Positions 38,501 to 48,381 of a stretch of DNA of 64,000 bases are shown here, piece after piece (position 1 is the stretch's first letter; every line of letters begins with the position of its first letter). A program made the translations under genes and the position numbers. Below the pieces are notes generated by a model that saw nothing but the letters and a program-made list of their open reading frames with translations, had not been told where the DNA came from and made no database searches. Origin of the DNA: Ramlibacter tataouinensis TTB310 (lineage in GTDB: Bacteria; Pseudomonadota; Gammaproteobacteria; Burkholderiales; Burkholderiaceae_C); NCBI RefSeq assembly GCF_000215705.1, contig NC_015677.1, positions 3,236,001 through 3,300,000 of the forward strand, given 5' to 3'.

Positions 38501-39031
38501 CTAGCGGCCGCCCCCGCCGCCGCGGTTCTCGGGCGCCTCCGGGTCGGGGGCGGTGGCGGTGCGCACCACCCGCCAGTCCTCGTTGAACCAGACCGTGAAC
38601 ACCATGGAGGTATTGGGCGGCTGCAGGTAGCGCCAGTCCCAGGCCGACTCGCGCTTGAGCGGGTACGGCGTCTGCCTGGCCGGCTTGCCGAGCAGGCGCC
38701 GCACCTGCTCCATCATCATGCCGGGCTGGATGCGGGCGAAGTTCTCCGGCGTGAGCACCTGGCGCAGCGCGGTCATGCGGCCGTCCGGGCCGATGGTGAT
38801 CATGTAGTTGACGTGGCCGGCGGGGTTGCGGTTGTACTCCAGCACATGGCCGCCGCCGGGCGCCTCCCAGATCGCCTCGGGCTGGCCGAAGCGGGCCCGC
38901 ACCTCGGCCTCGGTGGACACGCCTTCCTTGAGCTCGCTGATGTTGCGCACGTCGCACCCGGCCGACAGCACGGCCGACACCGCCGCCCCCACGGCCACCA
39001 GCCACCGCGTCGGACCTTGCTTGAGCTGCAC
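38501..39031 (-). CDS. BamE/SmpA-like outer-membrane lipoprotein
   Basis: About 176 residues from the GTG at 39031. This start was chosen because GGGAG lies at a good distance upstream and it gives a normal signal peptide ending in LSAGC; the longer ATG at 39082 would run through the next gene's start. The mature part has the SmpA/OmlA pattern twice: ISELKEGVSTEAEVRARFGQP (first 20 residues are the diagnostic part) and IQPGMMMEQVRRLLGKP. Members bind or assist outer-membrane assembly. The Gly-rich end is probably disordered. Confidence 0.82.
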   Translation of the reverse strand: MQLKQGPTRWLVAVGAAVSAVLSAGCDVRNISELKEGVSTEAEVRARFGQPEAIWEAPGGGHVLEYNRNPAGHVNYMITIGPDGRMTALRQVLTPENFARIQPGMMMEQVRRLLGKPARQTPYPLKRESAWDWRYLQPPNTSMVFTVWFNEDWRVVRTATAPDPEAPENRGGGGGR

Positions 39032-39034
39032 CGC

Positions 39035-39040
39035 TAAAAT
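39035..39040 (+). promoter_or_regulatory. TAAAAT -10-like box of the DUF3460 gene
   Basis: TAAAAT preceded by C, 22 nt ahead of the ATG at 39063, overlapping the leader of the divergent BamE-like gene. No strong -35 box. Confidence 0.35.
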
Positions 39041-39062
39041 CTCCCGCTTAAAGGCCCAGTCT

Positions 39063-39287
39063 ATGTCCAAGTTGCTCCGCATCTTTCGCCGCCCCGACTA
39101 CCAGTCCGAGGTGACCCAGTTCATCGAGCAGCTCAAGGCCGCCAAGCCCGACCTGGAAGCCCAGCAGCGCGCCGGGCGCGCGCTGTGGTGGGACAAGCAC
39201 GTGGACCGCGAGCTGCAGGGCGAGTGGCGCGAGGCCCGCGTGCCGCAAAAGCCCTACGTCTACGGCTCCGATTCCGGCGGCCAGTAA
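39063..39287 (+). CDS. DUF3460 family small protein
   Basis: A 74-residue, highly charged cytoplasmic protein of a betaproteobacterial family of unknown function. The conserved pattern includes FRRPDYQSEVTQFIEQLK, LEAQQRAGRALWWDK and PQKPYVY. It lies 7 nt before scpA, so the two are probably co-transcribed, an arrangement typical of Burkholderiales. A longer in-frame start exists upstream but would overlap the divergent gene. Confidence 0.85.
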   Translation: MSKLLRIFRRPDYQSEVTQFIEQLKAAKPDLEAQQRAGRALWWDKHVDRELQGEWREARVPQKPYVYGSDSGGQ

Positions 39288-39294
39288 GGCCGCC

Positions 39295-40155
39295 ATGAGC
39301 GACAGCGACGACAGCACCGACACCCTGCCCGAGCCCGCCGTGGCCGAGGTGCCGGGCATGCCGGACGTGGTGGACCAGGTGGCGCTGGCGCGGCTGTATG
39401 GCGAGCCGCTGTTCGCCATGCCGACCGACCTGTACATCCCGCCGGATGCGCTGGAAGTCTTCCTCGAGGCCTTCGAGGGGCCGCTGGACCTGCTGCTCTA
39501 CCTGATCCGCAAGCAGAACTTCAACATCCTGGACATCCCCATGGCCGGGGTAACGCGGCAGTACCTGGCCTACGTCGACGAGATCCGCAGCCGCAACCTG
39601 GAGCTGGCGGCCGAGTACCTGCTGATGGCGGCCATGCTGATCGAGATCAAGTCGCGCATGCTGCTGCCGCCCAAGAAGACGGCCGAGGGCCAGGAGCCCG
39701 AGGACCCGCGGGCCGAGCTGGTGCGCCGGCTGCTCGAGTACGAGCAGATGAAGCTGGCCGCCGCGCGCCTGAACGAGGTGCCGCAGGTCGGCCGCGACGT
39801 GCTGCGCGCCCAGGTCTATATCGAGCAGGCGCTGCAGCCGCGCTTTCCCGACGTGTCCCTGGCCGACGTGCAGGAGGCCTGGCGCGACATCCTGCGCCGG
39901 GCCAAGCTGGTGCAGCACCACAAGATCACGCGCGAAGAGCTGTCCGTGCGCGAGCACATGAGCATCGTGCTGCGCAAGCTGCAGGGCCGCCGCTTCATCG
40001 AGTTCGAGAACCTGTTCGAGATCCGCCGCGGCGTGCCGGTGCTGATCGTCACCTTCATCGCCATGCTGGAGCTGGCCAAGGAGTCGCTGATCGAGGTGAC
40101 CCAGGCCGAGGCCTTCGCGCCCATCTACGTGCGCCTGGCGTACCAACCCGCCTGA
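39295..40155 (+). CDS. scpA: Segregation and condensation protein A
   Basis: A 286-residue kleisin-type subunit of the SMC-ScpAB chromosome condensin. The N-terminal helix-forming stretch [18 protein letters not shown] (about 58-75) and the acidic ScpA core are clear, and the C-terminal winged-helix region ends the protein. An N-terminal acidic extension of about 45 residues is longer than in Bacillus. It follows DUF3460 closely; nadB starts 7 nt downstream. scpB is not in the window. Confidence 0.93.
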   Translation: MSDSDDSTDTLPEPAVAEVPGMPDVVDQVALARLYGEPLFAMPTDLYIPPDALEVFLEAFEGPLDLLLYLIRKQNFNILDIPMAGVTRQYLAYVDEIRSRNLELAAEYLLMAAMLIEIKSRMLLPPKKTAEGQEPEDPRAELVRRLLEYEQMKLAAARLNEVPQVGRDVLRAQVYIEQALQPRFPDVSLADVQEAWRDILRRAKLVQHHKITREELSVREHMSIVLRKLQGRRFIEFENLFEIRRGVPVLIVTFIAMLELAKESLIEVTQAEAFAPIYVRLAYQPA

Positions 40156-40162
40156 ACCGTTC

Positions 40163-41752
40163 ATGACCACCGCCACTTCCCTCGACTTCGACGTGGTGAT
40201 CGTCGGCAGCGGCCTGGCCGGCCTGTCGGCGGCGCTGCACCTGGCGCCCACGCACCGCGTGGCGGTGATCACCAAGCGCGCCATGGGCGACGGCTCCAGC
40301 GGCTGGGCCCAGGGCGGCATCGCCGCCGTGATGGGCGAAGGCGACAGCTTCGACTCGCACGTGGACGACACGATGGTGGCCGGCGCCGGCCTGTCGGATC
40401 CGGCGGCCACCCGCTTCGTGGTGGAGCACGCGCCCGAGAGCATCGCCTGGCTGCGTTCGCTGGGCGTGCCGTTCTCGCAGGAGAACGGCCAGCTGCACCT
40501 CACGCGCGAGGGCGGGCACAGCGCGCGGCGCATCGTGCACGTGACGGACGCCACCGGCGCGGCCGTGCAGCAGACCCTGATCGAGCAGGTGCGCCGCACC
40601 CCGGGCATCCGGGTGTTCGAGCGGCACATGCTGGTCGACCTGATCCGCGCCGACAAGCTGGGCCTGACGCCGCAGCGCTGCCTGGGCCTGTACGCGCTGG
40701 ACGAAGCCACCGACCAGGTGGTGGCGTTCCGGGCGCCGCAGACCATCCTGGCCACCGGCGGCGCGGGCAAGGTCTACCTCTACACCACCAACCCGGACAC
40801 GGCCACCGGCGACGGCATCGCGGCGGCCTGGCGCGCCGGCTGCCGGGTGACGAACATGGAGTTCATCCAGTTCCACCCGACCTGCCTGTACCACCCGCAC
40901 GTCAAGAACTTCCTGATCACCGAGGCGGTGCGCGGCGAGGGCGGCCGGCTGCTGCTGCCGCAATCGGCGGGAGGCACGCGCTTCATGCCCAACCACGATC
41001 CGCGGCAGGAACTCGCGCCGCGCGACGTGGTGGCCCGCGCCATCGACTTCGAGATGAAGAAGCACGGCCTGGACTGCGTGTACCTGGACATCTCGCACCA
41101 GGGCCCGGCCTTCATCCGCGAGCACTTCCCCAACATCCATGCCCGCTGCCTGCAGCTGGGCATCGACATCACGCGCGAGCCCATCCCGGTGGTGCCGGCG
41201 GCGCACTACACCTGCGGCGGCGTGCACACCGACCTGGCCGGCCGCACCGACCTGCCCGGCCTGCACGCCATCGGCGAGACCGCCTACACCGGCCTGCACG
41301 GCGCCAACCGGCTGGCCAGCAACTCGCTGGTCGAGTGCATGGTGTTCGCCCGCTCCGCCGCCAGCGACATCCTGGCCCGCCCGATGCCCGCGCCGCCGGC
41401 CGTGCCGCCCTGGGACGACAGCCGGGTGACCGACGCCGACGAGGCGGTGGTCATCTCCCACAACTGGGACGAGCTGCGCCGCTTCATGTGGGACTACGTG
41501 GGCATAGTCCGCACCAACAAGCGGCTGGACCGCGCGGCGCATCGCATCGCGCTGCTGCAGCAGGAGATCCAGGAGTTCTACTCGGCCTTCCACGTCACGC
41601 GCGACCTGCTGGAGCTGCGCAACCTGGTGCAGGTGGCCGACCTGATCGTGCGCTCGGCCATGCTGCGCCACGAGAGCCGCGGCCTGCATTTCAGCCGCGA
41701 CTATCCACGGATGGCGGCGGTGGCAATGCCCACCACGCTGCAGCCGGGCTGA
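40163..41752 (+). CDS. nadB: L-aspartate oxidase
   Basis: A 529-residue flavoprotein that oxidises L-aspartate to iminoaspartate, the first step of de novo NAD synthesis. The FAD-binding [11 protein letters not shown] is at about 14-24, with [11 protein letters not shown] (about 46), REGGHSARR (about 116) and [14 protein letters not shown] (about 198). The C-terminal helical domain of the succinate dehydrogenase flavoprotein family is complete. Its partners nadA and nadC lie just beyond on the opposite strand, so all de novo NAD genes are together. A hairpin overlaps its stop codon. Confidence 0.95.
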   Translation: MTTATSLDFDVVIVGSGLAGLSAALHLAPTHRVAVITKRAMGDGSSGWAQGGIAAVMGEGDSFDSHVDDTMVAGAGLSDPAATRFVVEHAPESIAWLRSLGVPFSQENGQLHLTREGGHSARRIVHVTDATGAAVQQTLIEQVRRTPGIRVFERHMLVDLIRADKLGLTPQRCLGLYALDEATDQVVAFRAPQTILATGGAGKVYLYTTNPDTATGDGIAAAWRAGCRVTNMEFIQFHPTCLYHPHVKNFLITEAVRGEGGRLLLPQSAGGTRFMPNHDPRQELAPRDVVARAIDFEMKKHGLDCVYLDISHQGPAFIREHFPNIHARCLQLGIDITREPIPVVPAAHYTCGGVHTDLAGRTDLPGLHAIGETAYTGLHGANRLASNSLVECMVFARSAASDILARPMPAPPAVPPWDDSRVTDADEAVVISHNWDELRRFMWDYVGIVRTNKRLDRAAHRIALLQQEIQEFYSAFHVTRDLLELRNLVQVADLIVRSAMLRHESRGLHFSRDYPRMAAVAMPTTLQPG

Positions 41753-41764
41753 CAGGCCCGGCTG
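41741..41764 (+). terminator. Perfect 9-bp hairpin over the nadB stop
   Basis: CAGCCGGGC and GCCCGGCTG pair perfectly around a 6-nt loop that contains the TGA. No T-run follows, so termination may need Rho. It could serve both converging transcripts. Confidence 0.45.
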
Positions 41765-41768
41765 CGCT

Positions 41769-41963
41769 TCAGCTTCGGCCCAGGTTCACGTCCTGCGCAG
41801 CGCGGCTGTCCTCATCGGCACCGCGCGGCTGCTCGTCGCGCCCCTGCGGCTTGTGCTCGCGCACCGGCAGGCCGTCGGGGCCGAGGTCGCGCGGAAAGGT
41901 CTGGCTGGGGCTGTAGGCGCTGCCGTCCTGCGGCGAACCGCCGGGCTTGTTCTCTTCGGGCAT
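41769..41963 (-). CDS. Small hydrophilic hypothetical protein
   Basis: A 64-residue, strongly polar protein rich in Pro, Asp, Gly and Gln with no membrane segment; probably disordered. AAGGAG lies 6 nt before the ATG at 41963, supporting translation. A TTCCTACA motif related to that ahead of the stress genes further on lies about 60 bases upstream, so it may be stress-induced. I do not recognise a family. Confidence 0.55.
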   Translation of the reverse strand: MPEENKPGGSPQDGSAYSPSQTFPRDLGPDGLPVREHKPQGRDEQPRGADEDSRAAQDVNLGRS

Positions 41964-42031
41964 GGGCACTCCTTGGGTAGTGGGGGATGCCGTCCACTCT
42001 AGGCAGGCCGGGCGGCCGTGCCTGTAGGAAG

Positions 42032-43147
42032 TCAGGCCGCGCCGATGTTCGGCACCAGCGCGCCGGCCGGCTGGCCGTTCTTGAGCGCGGCGGTGAAGGC
42101 CAGCATGCGGTCGATCGGCAGGCGGGCGCGCTGCCCCAGGGCCGGGTCGACCTGGATCTCGTTGGCGCCGGTCTCCAGCACCTGGGCCAGTCCGGCCAGG
42201 CCGTTCATCGCCATCCAGGGGCAGTGCGCGCAGCTCTTGCAGGTGGCGCTGTTGCCGGCCGTGGGCGCCTCGTAGAACACCTTGTCCGGGTTGAGCGTGC
42301 GCAGCTTGTGCATCATGCCGTTGTCGGTGGCGACGATGAACTCCTTAGCCTGGAGATCGCGCGCGGCCTTCAAAATGGCCGAGGTCGAGCCCACCGCGTC
42401 GGCCAGGGCCACCACGTCGGCCGGCGACTCGGGATGCACCAGCACCTTGGCCCGGGGGTGCTGGCGCTTGAGGTCCTCCAGTTCGAAGGCCTTGAACTCG
42501 TCGTGCACGATGCACGAGCCGCTCCAGAACACCATGTCGGCGCCGGTCTGGCGCTGGATGTAGCCGCCCAGGTGGCGGTCCGGCGCCCACAGGATCTTGT
42601 GGCCCTTGTCCTTGAGGGCGGCCACGATGTCCAGCGCGCAGCTGGAGGTCACCAGCCAGTCCGAGCGCGCCTTCACCGCCGCGCTGGTGTTGGCGTAGAC
42701 CACCACCGTGCGGTCCGGGTGGGCATCGCAGAAGGCGCTGAACTCGTCGATGGGGCAGCCCAGGTCCAGCGAGCAGGTGGCGTCCAGGTCGGGCATCAGC
42801 ACGCGCTTCTCGGGCGACAGGATCTTGGCCGTCTCGCCCATGAACTTCACGCCGGAGACGACCAGCGTCCGCGCCGGGTGGTCGCGGCCGAAGCGCGCCA
42901 TCTCCAGCGAGTCGCTGACGATGCCGCCGGTCTCCTCGGCCAGGTCCTGCAGGTCCGGGTGCACGTAGTAGTGCGACACCATCACCGCGTCGCGCTCGCG
43001 CAGCAGCCGCTTGATGCGCGCCTTGAGCTCGGCGCGCTCGGCCGGCGAAGGCTCCACCGGCACGCGGGCCCAGGCGTGGCGGGTGCTGCACGTCTCGCCT
43101 TCCGGCTGCTCGTACTCGACTTCCTTGATCGGGATGACGGCGCTCAT
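42032..43147 (-). CDS. nadA: Quinolinate synthase
   Basis: A 371-residue [4Fe-4S] enzyme that condenses iminoaspartate with dihydroxyacetone phosphate to quinolinate. The three cluster cysteines are visible in [19 protein letters not shown]-type and [10 protein letters not shown] contexts. [18 protein letters not shown] near 59 and MPDLDATC mark the family. It lies 11 nt downstream of nadC, with which it is co-transcribed, and faces nadB. It is somewhat longer at the N-terminus than E. coli NadA. Confidence 0.95.
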   Translation of the reverse strand: MSAVIPIKEVEYEQPEGETCSTRHAWARVPVEPSPAERAELKARIKRLLRERDAVMVSHYYVHPDLQDLAEETGGIVSDSLEMARFGRDHPARTLVVSGVKFMGETAKILSPEKRVLMPDLDATCSLDLGCPIDEFSAFCDAHPDRTVVVYANTSAAVKARSDWLVTSSCALDIVAALKDKGHKILWAPDRHLGGYIQRQTGADMVFWSGSCIVHDEFKAFELEDLKRQHPRAKVLVHPESPADVVALADAVGSTSAILKAARDLQAKEFIVATDNGMMHKLRTLNPDKVFYEAPTAGNSATCKSCAHCPWMAMNGLAGLAQVLETGANEIQVDPALGQRARLPIDRMLAFTAALKNGQPAGALVPNIGAA

Positions 43148-43158
43148 TGGATAGATCC

Positions 43159-44022
43159 TCACAGCTCCTGGAAACGCATGGAATAGTCCGTGGCCTTCAC
43201 GTCCTTGGTCAGCGCTCCGATGGAGATGCGGTCGACGCCGGTTTGCGCAAGCTCGCGCACCCGCTCCAGGGTAACGCCGCCCGAGATCTCCAGCACGGCC
43301 CGGCCGGCGTTCAGCCGCACCGCCTCGCGCAGCGTGGCGATGTCCATGTTGTCCAGCAGCACCATGCGGGCGCCGGCGGCCAGCGCCTCCTCCAGCTGGG
43401 CCAGGGTCTCGACCTCGACCTCGACGAACGCGGCGCGCGGCGCGACCTCGGCCGCCGCCCGGAGCACCGCCGTCACGCCGCCGGCGGCGGCGATGTGGTT
43501 CTCCTTGATCAGCACGGCGTCCCACAGGCCGATGCGGTGGTTGGTGCCGCCGCCGACCTTGACGGCGTACTTCTGCGCCAGGCGCAGCCCTGGCAGGGTC
43601 TTGCGCGTGTCCACGATCTGCGCGCGGGTGCCCTGCACCGCCTCCACGTAGGTGGCAGTCTTGGTGGCCACGCCGCTGAGCAGCTGCAGGAAATTGAGCG
43701 CGGTGCGCTCGGCCGTGAGCAGAGCGCGCGCCGCGCCGCGAATCTCGACCACCGGCTGGCCCAAGGTGCAGCGCCGCCCCTCGGGCACGGCCCAGGTGAT
43801 GGTGGCCCGCGGGTCCATCCGGCGCACCGCCGCCACCAGCCAGGGGCCGCCGCAGACCACCGCGGCCTCGCGCGCGACCACCAGGGCGCGGGCCTGGCGT
43901 GAGGCGTCGACCAGGGCCGCCGTCAGGTCGCCCTCGCCCACGTCCTCGGCCAGCGCGCGCGCCGCGTCGGCATCGGCCAGCCGGGTGAGCGCCTCGCCCG
44001 TGAGAAGGGATGTGCTCGTCAT
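43159..44022 (-). CDS. nadC: Nicotinate-nucleotide pyrophosphorylase (carboxylating)
   Basis: A 287-residue quinolinate phosphoribosyltransferase, the third enzyme of de novo NAD synthesis. Family signatures visible are [14 protein letters not shown] near 26, TRKTLPGLR near 137, [14 protein letters not shown] near 154 and the active-site lysine in LIKENHI. The C-terminal EISGGV and [12 protein letters not shown] are normal. First gene of nadCA; a 75-base gap separates it from the divergent thioredoxin gene. Confidence 0.95.
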   Translation of the reverse strand: MTSTSLLTGEALTRLADADAARALAEDVGEGDLTAALVDASRQARALVVAREAAVVCGGPWLVAAVRRMDPRATITWAVPEGRRCTLGQPVVEIRGAARALLTAERTALNFLQLLSGVATKTATYVEAVQGTRAQIVDTRKTLPGLRLAQKYAVKVGGGTNHRIGLWDAVLIKENHIAAAGGVTAVLRAAAEVAPRAAFVEVEVETLAQLEEALAAGARMVLLDNMDIATLREAVRLNAGRAVLEISGGVTLERVRELAQTGVDRISIGALTKDVKATDYSMRFQEL

Positions 44023-44097
44023 GCGTCGAGCATAGCCGTTTCATGAAAAGAGGCGGTGGCCGACAGGCGGGCCGCCGGCAGGCGCCACAATGGCCGC

Positions 44098-44430
44098 ATG
44101 ACGACCGCGCCCTACCAGAACCCGGGACCGACCCGCCAGGAGGTCGACGCCCTGCCGGGCGCCACCCTGCTGGAGTTCGGCACCGGCTGGTGCGGCTGGT
44201 GCCAGGGTGCGCAGCCGCACATCGCGGCGGCCCTGCAAGGCCACCCGGGCCTGCGGCACCTGAAGGTGGAGGACGGCCCCGGCCGGCCGCTGGGCCGCTC
44301 CTACAAGGTCAAGCTCTGGCCCACGCTGGTGGTGCTGAAGGACGGGCAGGAGGTTGCGCGCGTGGTCCGGCCCGCCGGCGCCGAGCCCATCAGCCAGGCG
44401 CTGGCGATGGCCGTCTCGCCGACCCTCTGA
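44098..44430 (+). CDS. Thioredoxin family protein
   Basis: A 110-residue single-domain thioredoxin fold without a signal peptide. The redox motif is WCGWC at about 31-35, and the cis-proline lies in KLWPTLVV. The ATG at 44098 is taken over a longer upstream frame, giving a normal thioredoxin length. Probably a cytoplasmic disulfide reductase of unknown partner; the CGWC variant differs from the CGPC of TrxA. Confidence 0.85.
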   Translation: MTTAPYQNPGPTRQEVDALPGATLLEFGTGWCGWCQGAQPHIAAALQGHPGLRHLKVEDGPGRPLGRSYKVKLWPTLVVLKDGQEVARVVRPAGAEPISQALAMAVSPTL

Positions 44431-44445
44431 CGCGCCGGACCGCTT

Positions 44446-45093
44446 TCAGTTCGCCGCGAAGCAGTACAGCAGCCCGCCGCCGCCGGTGGTGCGCAGCGCG
44501 TCCAGGCCGCAGCCGCGGCTGCCGTGCGACGAGTTCCAGGACTTGGCCGGCGGCTCCTCGCTCAGTCCCATGCGGTCATGGTGGCCGACCAGGGCCGATC
44601 CGGCGCCGCCGGAAGTCCAGTTGCTGCAGGTGGTGTCGCCTGCCGCGCTGGAAGCCCGGCCTTCCGGCGTCGAGCCGGTCAGGATGTCGTGCAGGTTCAC
44701 CGCATCGCCGCGGCCGCTGATCATCTCGCCTTTCTCGGTCAGCGCGGTCTGCTTGTTCAGCCTGTTGTTGGGGCCGTGCAGGTCGTCCACGCCGGTGGCG
44801 ACCACCACGCCCTTGGCGTTGGTCCATGGGCCGCGGCCGATGCGGTCGCGCGCGTTGACGCTGCCCGCCCCGCTGGTGCTGAGGTAGGCCCGCCAGTTCT
44901 TGCTCCCCGCGCCCGCAGCGCTGGCCAGCTTCTGGCAATGCGCATCCGCGCCTGCCAGCCCGCCGAAATTCGCGCCCTGGCCGGGATTGGCGCTGGTGAC
45001 GAAGAACCCCATGGGATTGCGCGAGGAAGCGGTGCCGGCGCAGGCCGCCAGCACGCTGACGGACACGGCGAGAAGGAGCAGAGAAGCGCGCAT
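44446..45093 (-). CDS. Secreted lipoprotein with lectin/DUF1554-like fold
   Basis: A 215-residue protein. The signal peptide ends at VLAAC, a lipobox, so it is probably lipid-anchored. The rest resembles the C-type lectin-related fold seen in DUF1554-like proteins: FFVTSANPGQGANFGGLAGA at the start, HCQKLA and WRAYLSTSG in the middle, and a late Cys-rich CSNWTSG...GCGLDA...YCFAAN. Several cysteines would form disulfides in the periplasm or outside. Substrate and role are unknown. It stands alone between thioredoxin and gpsA. Confidence 0.7.
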   Translation of the reverse strand: MRASLLLLAVSVSVLAACAGTASSRNPMGFFVTSANPGQGANFGGLAGADAHCQKLASAAGAGSKNWRAYLSTSGAGSVNARDRIGRGPWTNAKGVVVATGVDDLHGPNNRLNKQTALTEKGEMISGRGDAVNLHDILTGSTPEGRASSAAGDTTCSNWTSGGAGSALVGHHDRMGLSEEPPAKSWNSSHGSRGCGLDALRTTGGGGLLYCFAAN

Positions 45094-45153
45094 GGGGTTT
45101 CCTGGAGTGTGGGTGGTGCAAGTTACCGCCCACACCGCCCGCCCACCTCGGGG

Positions 45154-46161
45154 CTAACCCTGCTCGGCCGCCGGCTCCCGCCCCATCAGGGTGGTCACGG
45201 CCTGGCCCGGCTGCAGCTGCCCGTCGAGCAGGGCTACCACCGCACGCGCGATCGGCATGTCCACGCCCAGCCGCCCGGCCCGCTCCACCACGGTGCGGGC
45301 GCAGTACACGCCCTCGGCCACATGGCCCAGCGAATCCACCGCCTGCTGCAGCGTGCGGCCCTGGGCCATCAGCAGCCCCACCTTGCGGTTGCGGCTCAAG
45401 TCGCCAGTGGCGGTGAGCACCAGGTCGCCCAGGCCCGACAGGCCCATGAAGGTGTCGGGCCGCGCGCCCAGCGCCACGCCCAGCCGCGTCATCTCGGCCA
45501 GGCCGCGGGTGACCAGGGCGGCGCGCGCATTCAGGCCCAGCTGCAGCCCGTCGCACAGCCCGGTGGCAATGGCCAGCACGTTCTTGACCGCGCCGCCGAC
45601 CTCCACGCCCGCCAGGTCGTCGTTGGCATAGACACGCAGGGCCGGGCCGTGGAAAGCGGCCACCAGGGCATCCCGTACGGCGGCATGGGCGCTGGCGGCC
45701 ACCAGGGCCGTGGGCTGGCCGCGCGCCACCTCCTGGGCGAAGCTGGGCCCGCTGAGCGCGCCGGCGGCCAGCCCGGGCGCGACGGCGGCCTGGATCTCAT
45801 GACCCAGCAGCCCCTGCGGCTGGCCGGAGTCGGCGGCTTCGAAGCCCTTGCACAGCCAGGTCACCGGCGCCGGGCAGCGGCGCAGCGCCTGCAGCATGCC
45901 GCGCAACCCGGCCATGGGGGTGGCTACCACCACCAGGTCATGCGCCTGCGCCAGGGCGAGCAGCCGGTCCGGGGCCTCGTCGCGCACCTGCAGGCCGGGC
46001 GGCAGCGCCACGCCCGGCAGGTAGCGCCGGTTCTCGCCGTCGCGGCGCAGTGCCTGGGCCTGGGCGGCGTCGCGCAGCCACAGGGTCAGCGCATGGCGCG
46101 GGGCCGCGCTCACGGCCAGCGCCGTGCCCCAGGCGCCGGCGCCCAGCACCAGGATCCTCAT
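45154..46161 (-). CDS. gpsA: Glycerol-3-phosphate dehydrogenase [NAD(P)+]
   Basis: A 335-residue enzyme making sn-glycerol-3-phosphate for phospholipid synthesis. The Rossmann motif [11 protein letters not shown] is at about 7-17. The substrate region includes [16 protein letters not shown] (about 140) and [14 protein letters not shown] (about 187). It lies 39 nt after secB in a run of same-strand genes (rhodanese, grxC, secB, gpsA), a conserved Burkholderiales order. Confidence 0.96.
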   Translation of the reverse strand: MRILVLGAGAWGTALAVSAAPRHALTLWLRDAAQAQALRRDGENRRYLPGVALPPGLQVRDEAPDRLLALAQAHDLVVVATPMAGLRGMLQALRRCPAPVTWLCKGFEAADSGQPQGLLGHEIQAAVAPGLAAGALSGPSFAQEVARGQPTALVAASAHAAVRDALVAAFHGPALRVYANDDLAGVEVGGAVKNVLAIATGLCDGLQLGLNARAALVTRGLAEMTRLGVALGARPDTFMGLSGLGDLVLTATGDLSRNRKVGLLMAQGRTLQQAVDSLGHVAEGVYCARTVVERAGRLGVDMPIARAVVALLDGQLQPGQAVTTLMGREPAAEQG

Positions 46162-46200
46162 CGCGGGTCGTCGGGCACGAAGCGCTGCGGGGCCGCGCCT

Positions 46201-46668
46201 TCAGGCGCGGGTGATGATGCGCGAGGGCTCGGCCTGCTGCTGCAGCTGGGCCTGCTGCTGCTCGTACATGGCCTGGAAGTTGATCTCGGCGAGGTGCACC
46301 GGCGGAAAGCCGGCGCGGGTGACGATGTCGGCCACGTTGCCGCGCAGGTAGGGGTAGACGATCTGCGGGCAGGCGATGCCCATGATGGGGTTCATCTGCT
46401 CGGCGTCGAGGTTGCGGATCTCGAAGATGCCGGCCTGCTTGACCTCGACCAGGAACACGGTCTTGTCCTTGATCTTGGTGGTGACCGTGGCGGTGACGCA
46501 GACCTCGTACACGCCGTCGGCCGCCTGGGACGCCTCCACCCCCAGCTGGATGTCCACCGCGGGCTGCTCCTGCTCCAGCAGGATGGCCGGCGAGTTGGGC
46601 TGCTCCAGCGAGGCCTCCTTGAGGTAGACGCGCTGGATCTGGAAGACAGGGGCTTGGGGCTCGGCCAT
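46201..46668 (-). CDS. secB: Protein-export chaperone SecB
   Basis: A 155-residue homotetrameric chaperone that keeps preproteins unfolded and delivers them to SecA. The core pattern [19 protein letters not shown] near 10-28 and the later [18 protein letters not shown] are typical, and length is normal. It lies between grxC and gpsA on the same strand, a common arrangement. Confidence 0.96.
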   Translation of the reverse strand: MAEPQAPVFQIQRVYLKEASLEQPNSPAILLEQEQPAVDIQLGVEASQAADGVYEVCVTATVTTKIKDKTVFLVEVKQAGIFEIRNLDAEQMNPIMGIACPQIVYPYLRGNVADIVTRAGFPPVHLAEINFQAMYEQQQAQLQQQAEPSRIITRA

Positions 46669-46743
46669 GGCGGAAAACTTTCTGTTCAGCAGAAGCCCGC
46701 CCGGCGGGCCGGACGGGCTGGGTTCGGTAACGGCAGGCGGGGA

Positions 46744-47001
46744 TTATCCCTGCAACAGCGGCACCAGGCCGCCGCGGCCGTCCAGTGCGATCAGGTCGTC
46801 GCAGCCGCCGACGTGGGTGTCGCCTATGAAGATCTGCGGAACGGTGCGCCGGCCGGTGATCTCCATCATCTTCATCCGCTCCTCGGGCCGGGTGTCGATG
46901 CGGATCTCCTCGATGGCCTCGACGCCCTTGGACTTGAGGATCTGCTTGGCGCGGATGCAGTAGGGGCAGACGGCCGTGGTGTACATCTTGACGGTTTGCA
47001 T
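46744..47001 (-). CDS. grxC: Glutaredoxin 3
   Basis: An 85-residue glutathione-dependent oxidoreductase. The active site CPYC is at about 13-16, followed by the TVPQIFIG cis-proline motif and GGCDDL for glutathione binding. It sits 14 nt after the rhodanese gene, with which it is likely co-transcribed. Confidence 0.95.
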   Translation of the reverse strand: MQTVKMYTTAVCPYCIRAKQILKSKGVEAIEEIRIDTRPEERMKMMEITGRRTVPQIFIGDTHVGGCDDLIALDGRGGLVPLLQG

Positions 47002-47015
47002 GGCGGCGGATTTCC

Positions 47016-47423
47016 TTAGGCTTTCTCGACCGGCAGGTTAGCGTCTTTCCAGGCCTTCAGGCCCCCGGCCAGCACTTGGGCCTTGTCATAACCCAGTTTC
47101 TTGGCCACCGCCAGCGCGCGCTGCGCGCGCGAGCCGTTGGCGCACACCAGCAGCAGGGGCACGGCCTTGTTCCTGGCCACCTCGGGCAGGCGCGCCTCCA
47201 GCTGCCCCACCGGCACGTTGCGCGCGCCGACGATGTGGCCGGCGGCGAATTCATCCGCCTCGCCCACGTCCACCACCATCGCGCGCTCGCGGTTGATGAG
47301 CTGAACCGCCGCGTTGGCGTTCAACCCGGACAGGGTGCTGCCGCGCACCGCAGGCCACAGCAGCATGGCGCCGGACATCACGGCCACGGAGATGAGCATC
47401 CAGTTGTCGATGAAGAAATTCAC
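47016..47423 (-). CDS. Membrane-anchored rhodanese-domain protein
   Basis: A 135-residue protein with one N-terminal helix (about 9-27) and a single rhodanese domain whose active-site cysteine lies in LLVCANGSRAQRA. The start is GTG. It probably moves sulfane sulfur or acts as a redox partner near the membrane. It belongs to the conserved grxC-secB-gpsA group, and the operon begins here, divergent from gpmA. Confidence 0.88.
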   Translation of the reverse strand: MNFFIDNWMLISVAVMSGAMLLWPAVRGSTLSGLNANAAVQLINRERAMVVDVGEADEFAAGHIVGARNVPVGQLEARLPEVARNKAVPLLLVCANGSRAQRALAVAKKLGYDKAQVLAGGLKAWKDANLPVEKA

Positions 47424-47461
47424 TTTTGTCCTCGGCGTGCCAAAACGGCAACCCGCGATTC

Positions 47462-47467
47462 TAAAAT
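47462..47467 (+). promoter_or_regulatory. TAAAAT -10-like box of gpmA
   Basis: TAAAAT preceded by C, 36 nt before the ATG at 47504 in the divergent gap with the rhodanese gene. No convincing -35 box. Confidence 0.35.
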
Positions 47468-47503
47468 CCCGCCTCTTTGCCCTACCTCGACAGGCATTTG
47501 CCC

Positions 47504-48247
47504 ATGTACAAACTCGTGCTGATCCGCCACGGCGAATCGACCTGGAACCTGGAGAACCGCTTCACCGGCTGGACCGACGTGGACCTCACGCCCACCGGGA
47601 TCGAGCAGGCCAAGAACGCCGGCCGGCTGCTGCGCAGCGAAGGCTGGGACTTCGACCTGGCCTACACCAGCGTGCTCAAGCGCGCCACCCGCACCTTGTG
47701 GCACTGCCTGGACGAGCTGGACCGCACCTGGCTGCCGGTGGTGCATTCCTGGCGGCTGAACGAGCGCCACTACGGCGCGCTGCAGGGCCTGAACAAGGCG
47801 GAAACGGCCAAGAAGTTCGGCGACGAGCAGGTGCTGCTCTGGCGCCGCAGCTACGACGTGCCGCCGCCGGCTCTGGACCCCAACGACCCGCGCTGCGAGC
47901 GCGGCGACGTGCGCTACGCCAAGCTGGCCCCGGGCCAGGTGCCGCTGACCGAATGCCTGAAGGACACGGTGGCCCGGGTGCTGCCGTTCTGGAACGAGTC
48001 CATGGCCCCGGCGATCAAGGCCGGCAAGCGCCTGGTGGTGGCGGCGCACGGCAACTCGATCCGCGCCCTGGTCAAGTACCTCGATGGCATCTCCGACGGC
48101 GACATCGTGGGCCTGAACATCCCCAACGGCATCCCGCTGGTCTACGAGCTGGATGCCGGCCTGAGGCCGATCCGCCACTACTACCTGGGCGACGAGGCGG
48201 CCGCCCGGGCCGCGGCGGCCGCCGTGGCCAGCCAGGGCAAGGGCTGA
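47504..48247 (+). CDS. gpmA: 2,3-bisphosphoglycerate-dependent phosphoglycerate mutase
   Basis: A 247-residue glycolytic enzyme interconverting 3- and 2-phosphoglycerate. The phosphohistidine motif [10 protein letters not shown] is at about 5-14, and the second histidine is in [10 protein letters not shown] near 180. The start [10 protein letters not shown] is taken over an upstream in-frame ATG because it gives the normal N-terminus. An intrinsic terminator follows immediately. Confidence 0.96.
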   Translation: MYKLVLIRHGESTWNLENRFTGWTDVDLTPTGIEQAKNAGRLLRSEGWDFDLAYTSVLKRATRTLWHCLDELDRTWLPVVHSWRLNERHYGALQGLNKAETAKKFGDEQVLLWRRSYDVPPPALDPNDPRCERGDVRYAKLAPGQVPLTECLKDTVARVLPFWNESMAPAIKAGKRLVVAAHGNSIRALVKYLDGISDGDIVGLNIPNGIPLVYELDAGLRPIRHYYLGDEAAARAAAAAVASQGKG

Positions 48248-48256
48248 ACGCCGCCG

Positions 48257-48277
48257 GCCCGCGTCCGTGGGCTTTTT
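48257..48277 (+). terminator. Intrinsic terminator after gpmA
   Basis: GCCC at 48257-48260 pairs with GGGC at 48269-48272, extended inward by wobble and C-G pairs, followed by five T. It starts 10 nt after the gpmA stop. Confidence 0.65.
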
Positions 48278-48318
48278 ACACGTGCCATGCCCATCGGTGG
48301 GGAACCGCGATGGGGGGA

Positions 48319-48349
48319 TTGCGTCTTAGCTCAATCCCGGGTGTATATT
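48319..48349 (+). promoter_or_regulatory. Candidate promoter of ctpA
   Basis: TATATT at 48344-48349 is the best -10 box nearby, 32 nt before the ATG. TTGCGT at 48319-48324 is a possible -35 with a 19-nt spacer. Confidence 0.5.
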
Positions 48350-48381
48350 GAAAAGTCAAGAGGACTGAACGCTTTTCCCCT

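Noticed and set aside
46690..46712. GC-rich hairpin between grxC and secB
   Set aside because: Several competing short stems and no T-run; not enough for a terminator in an otherwise co-directional group.
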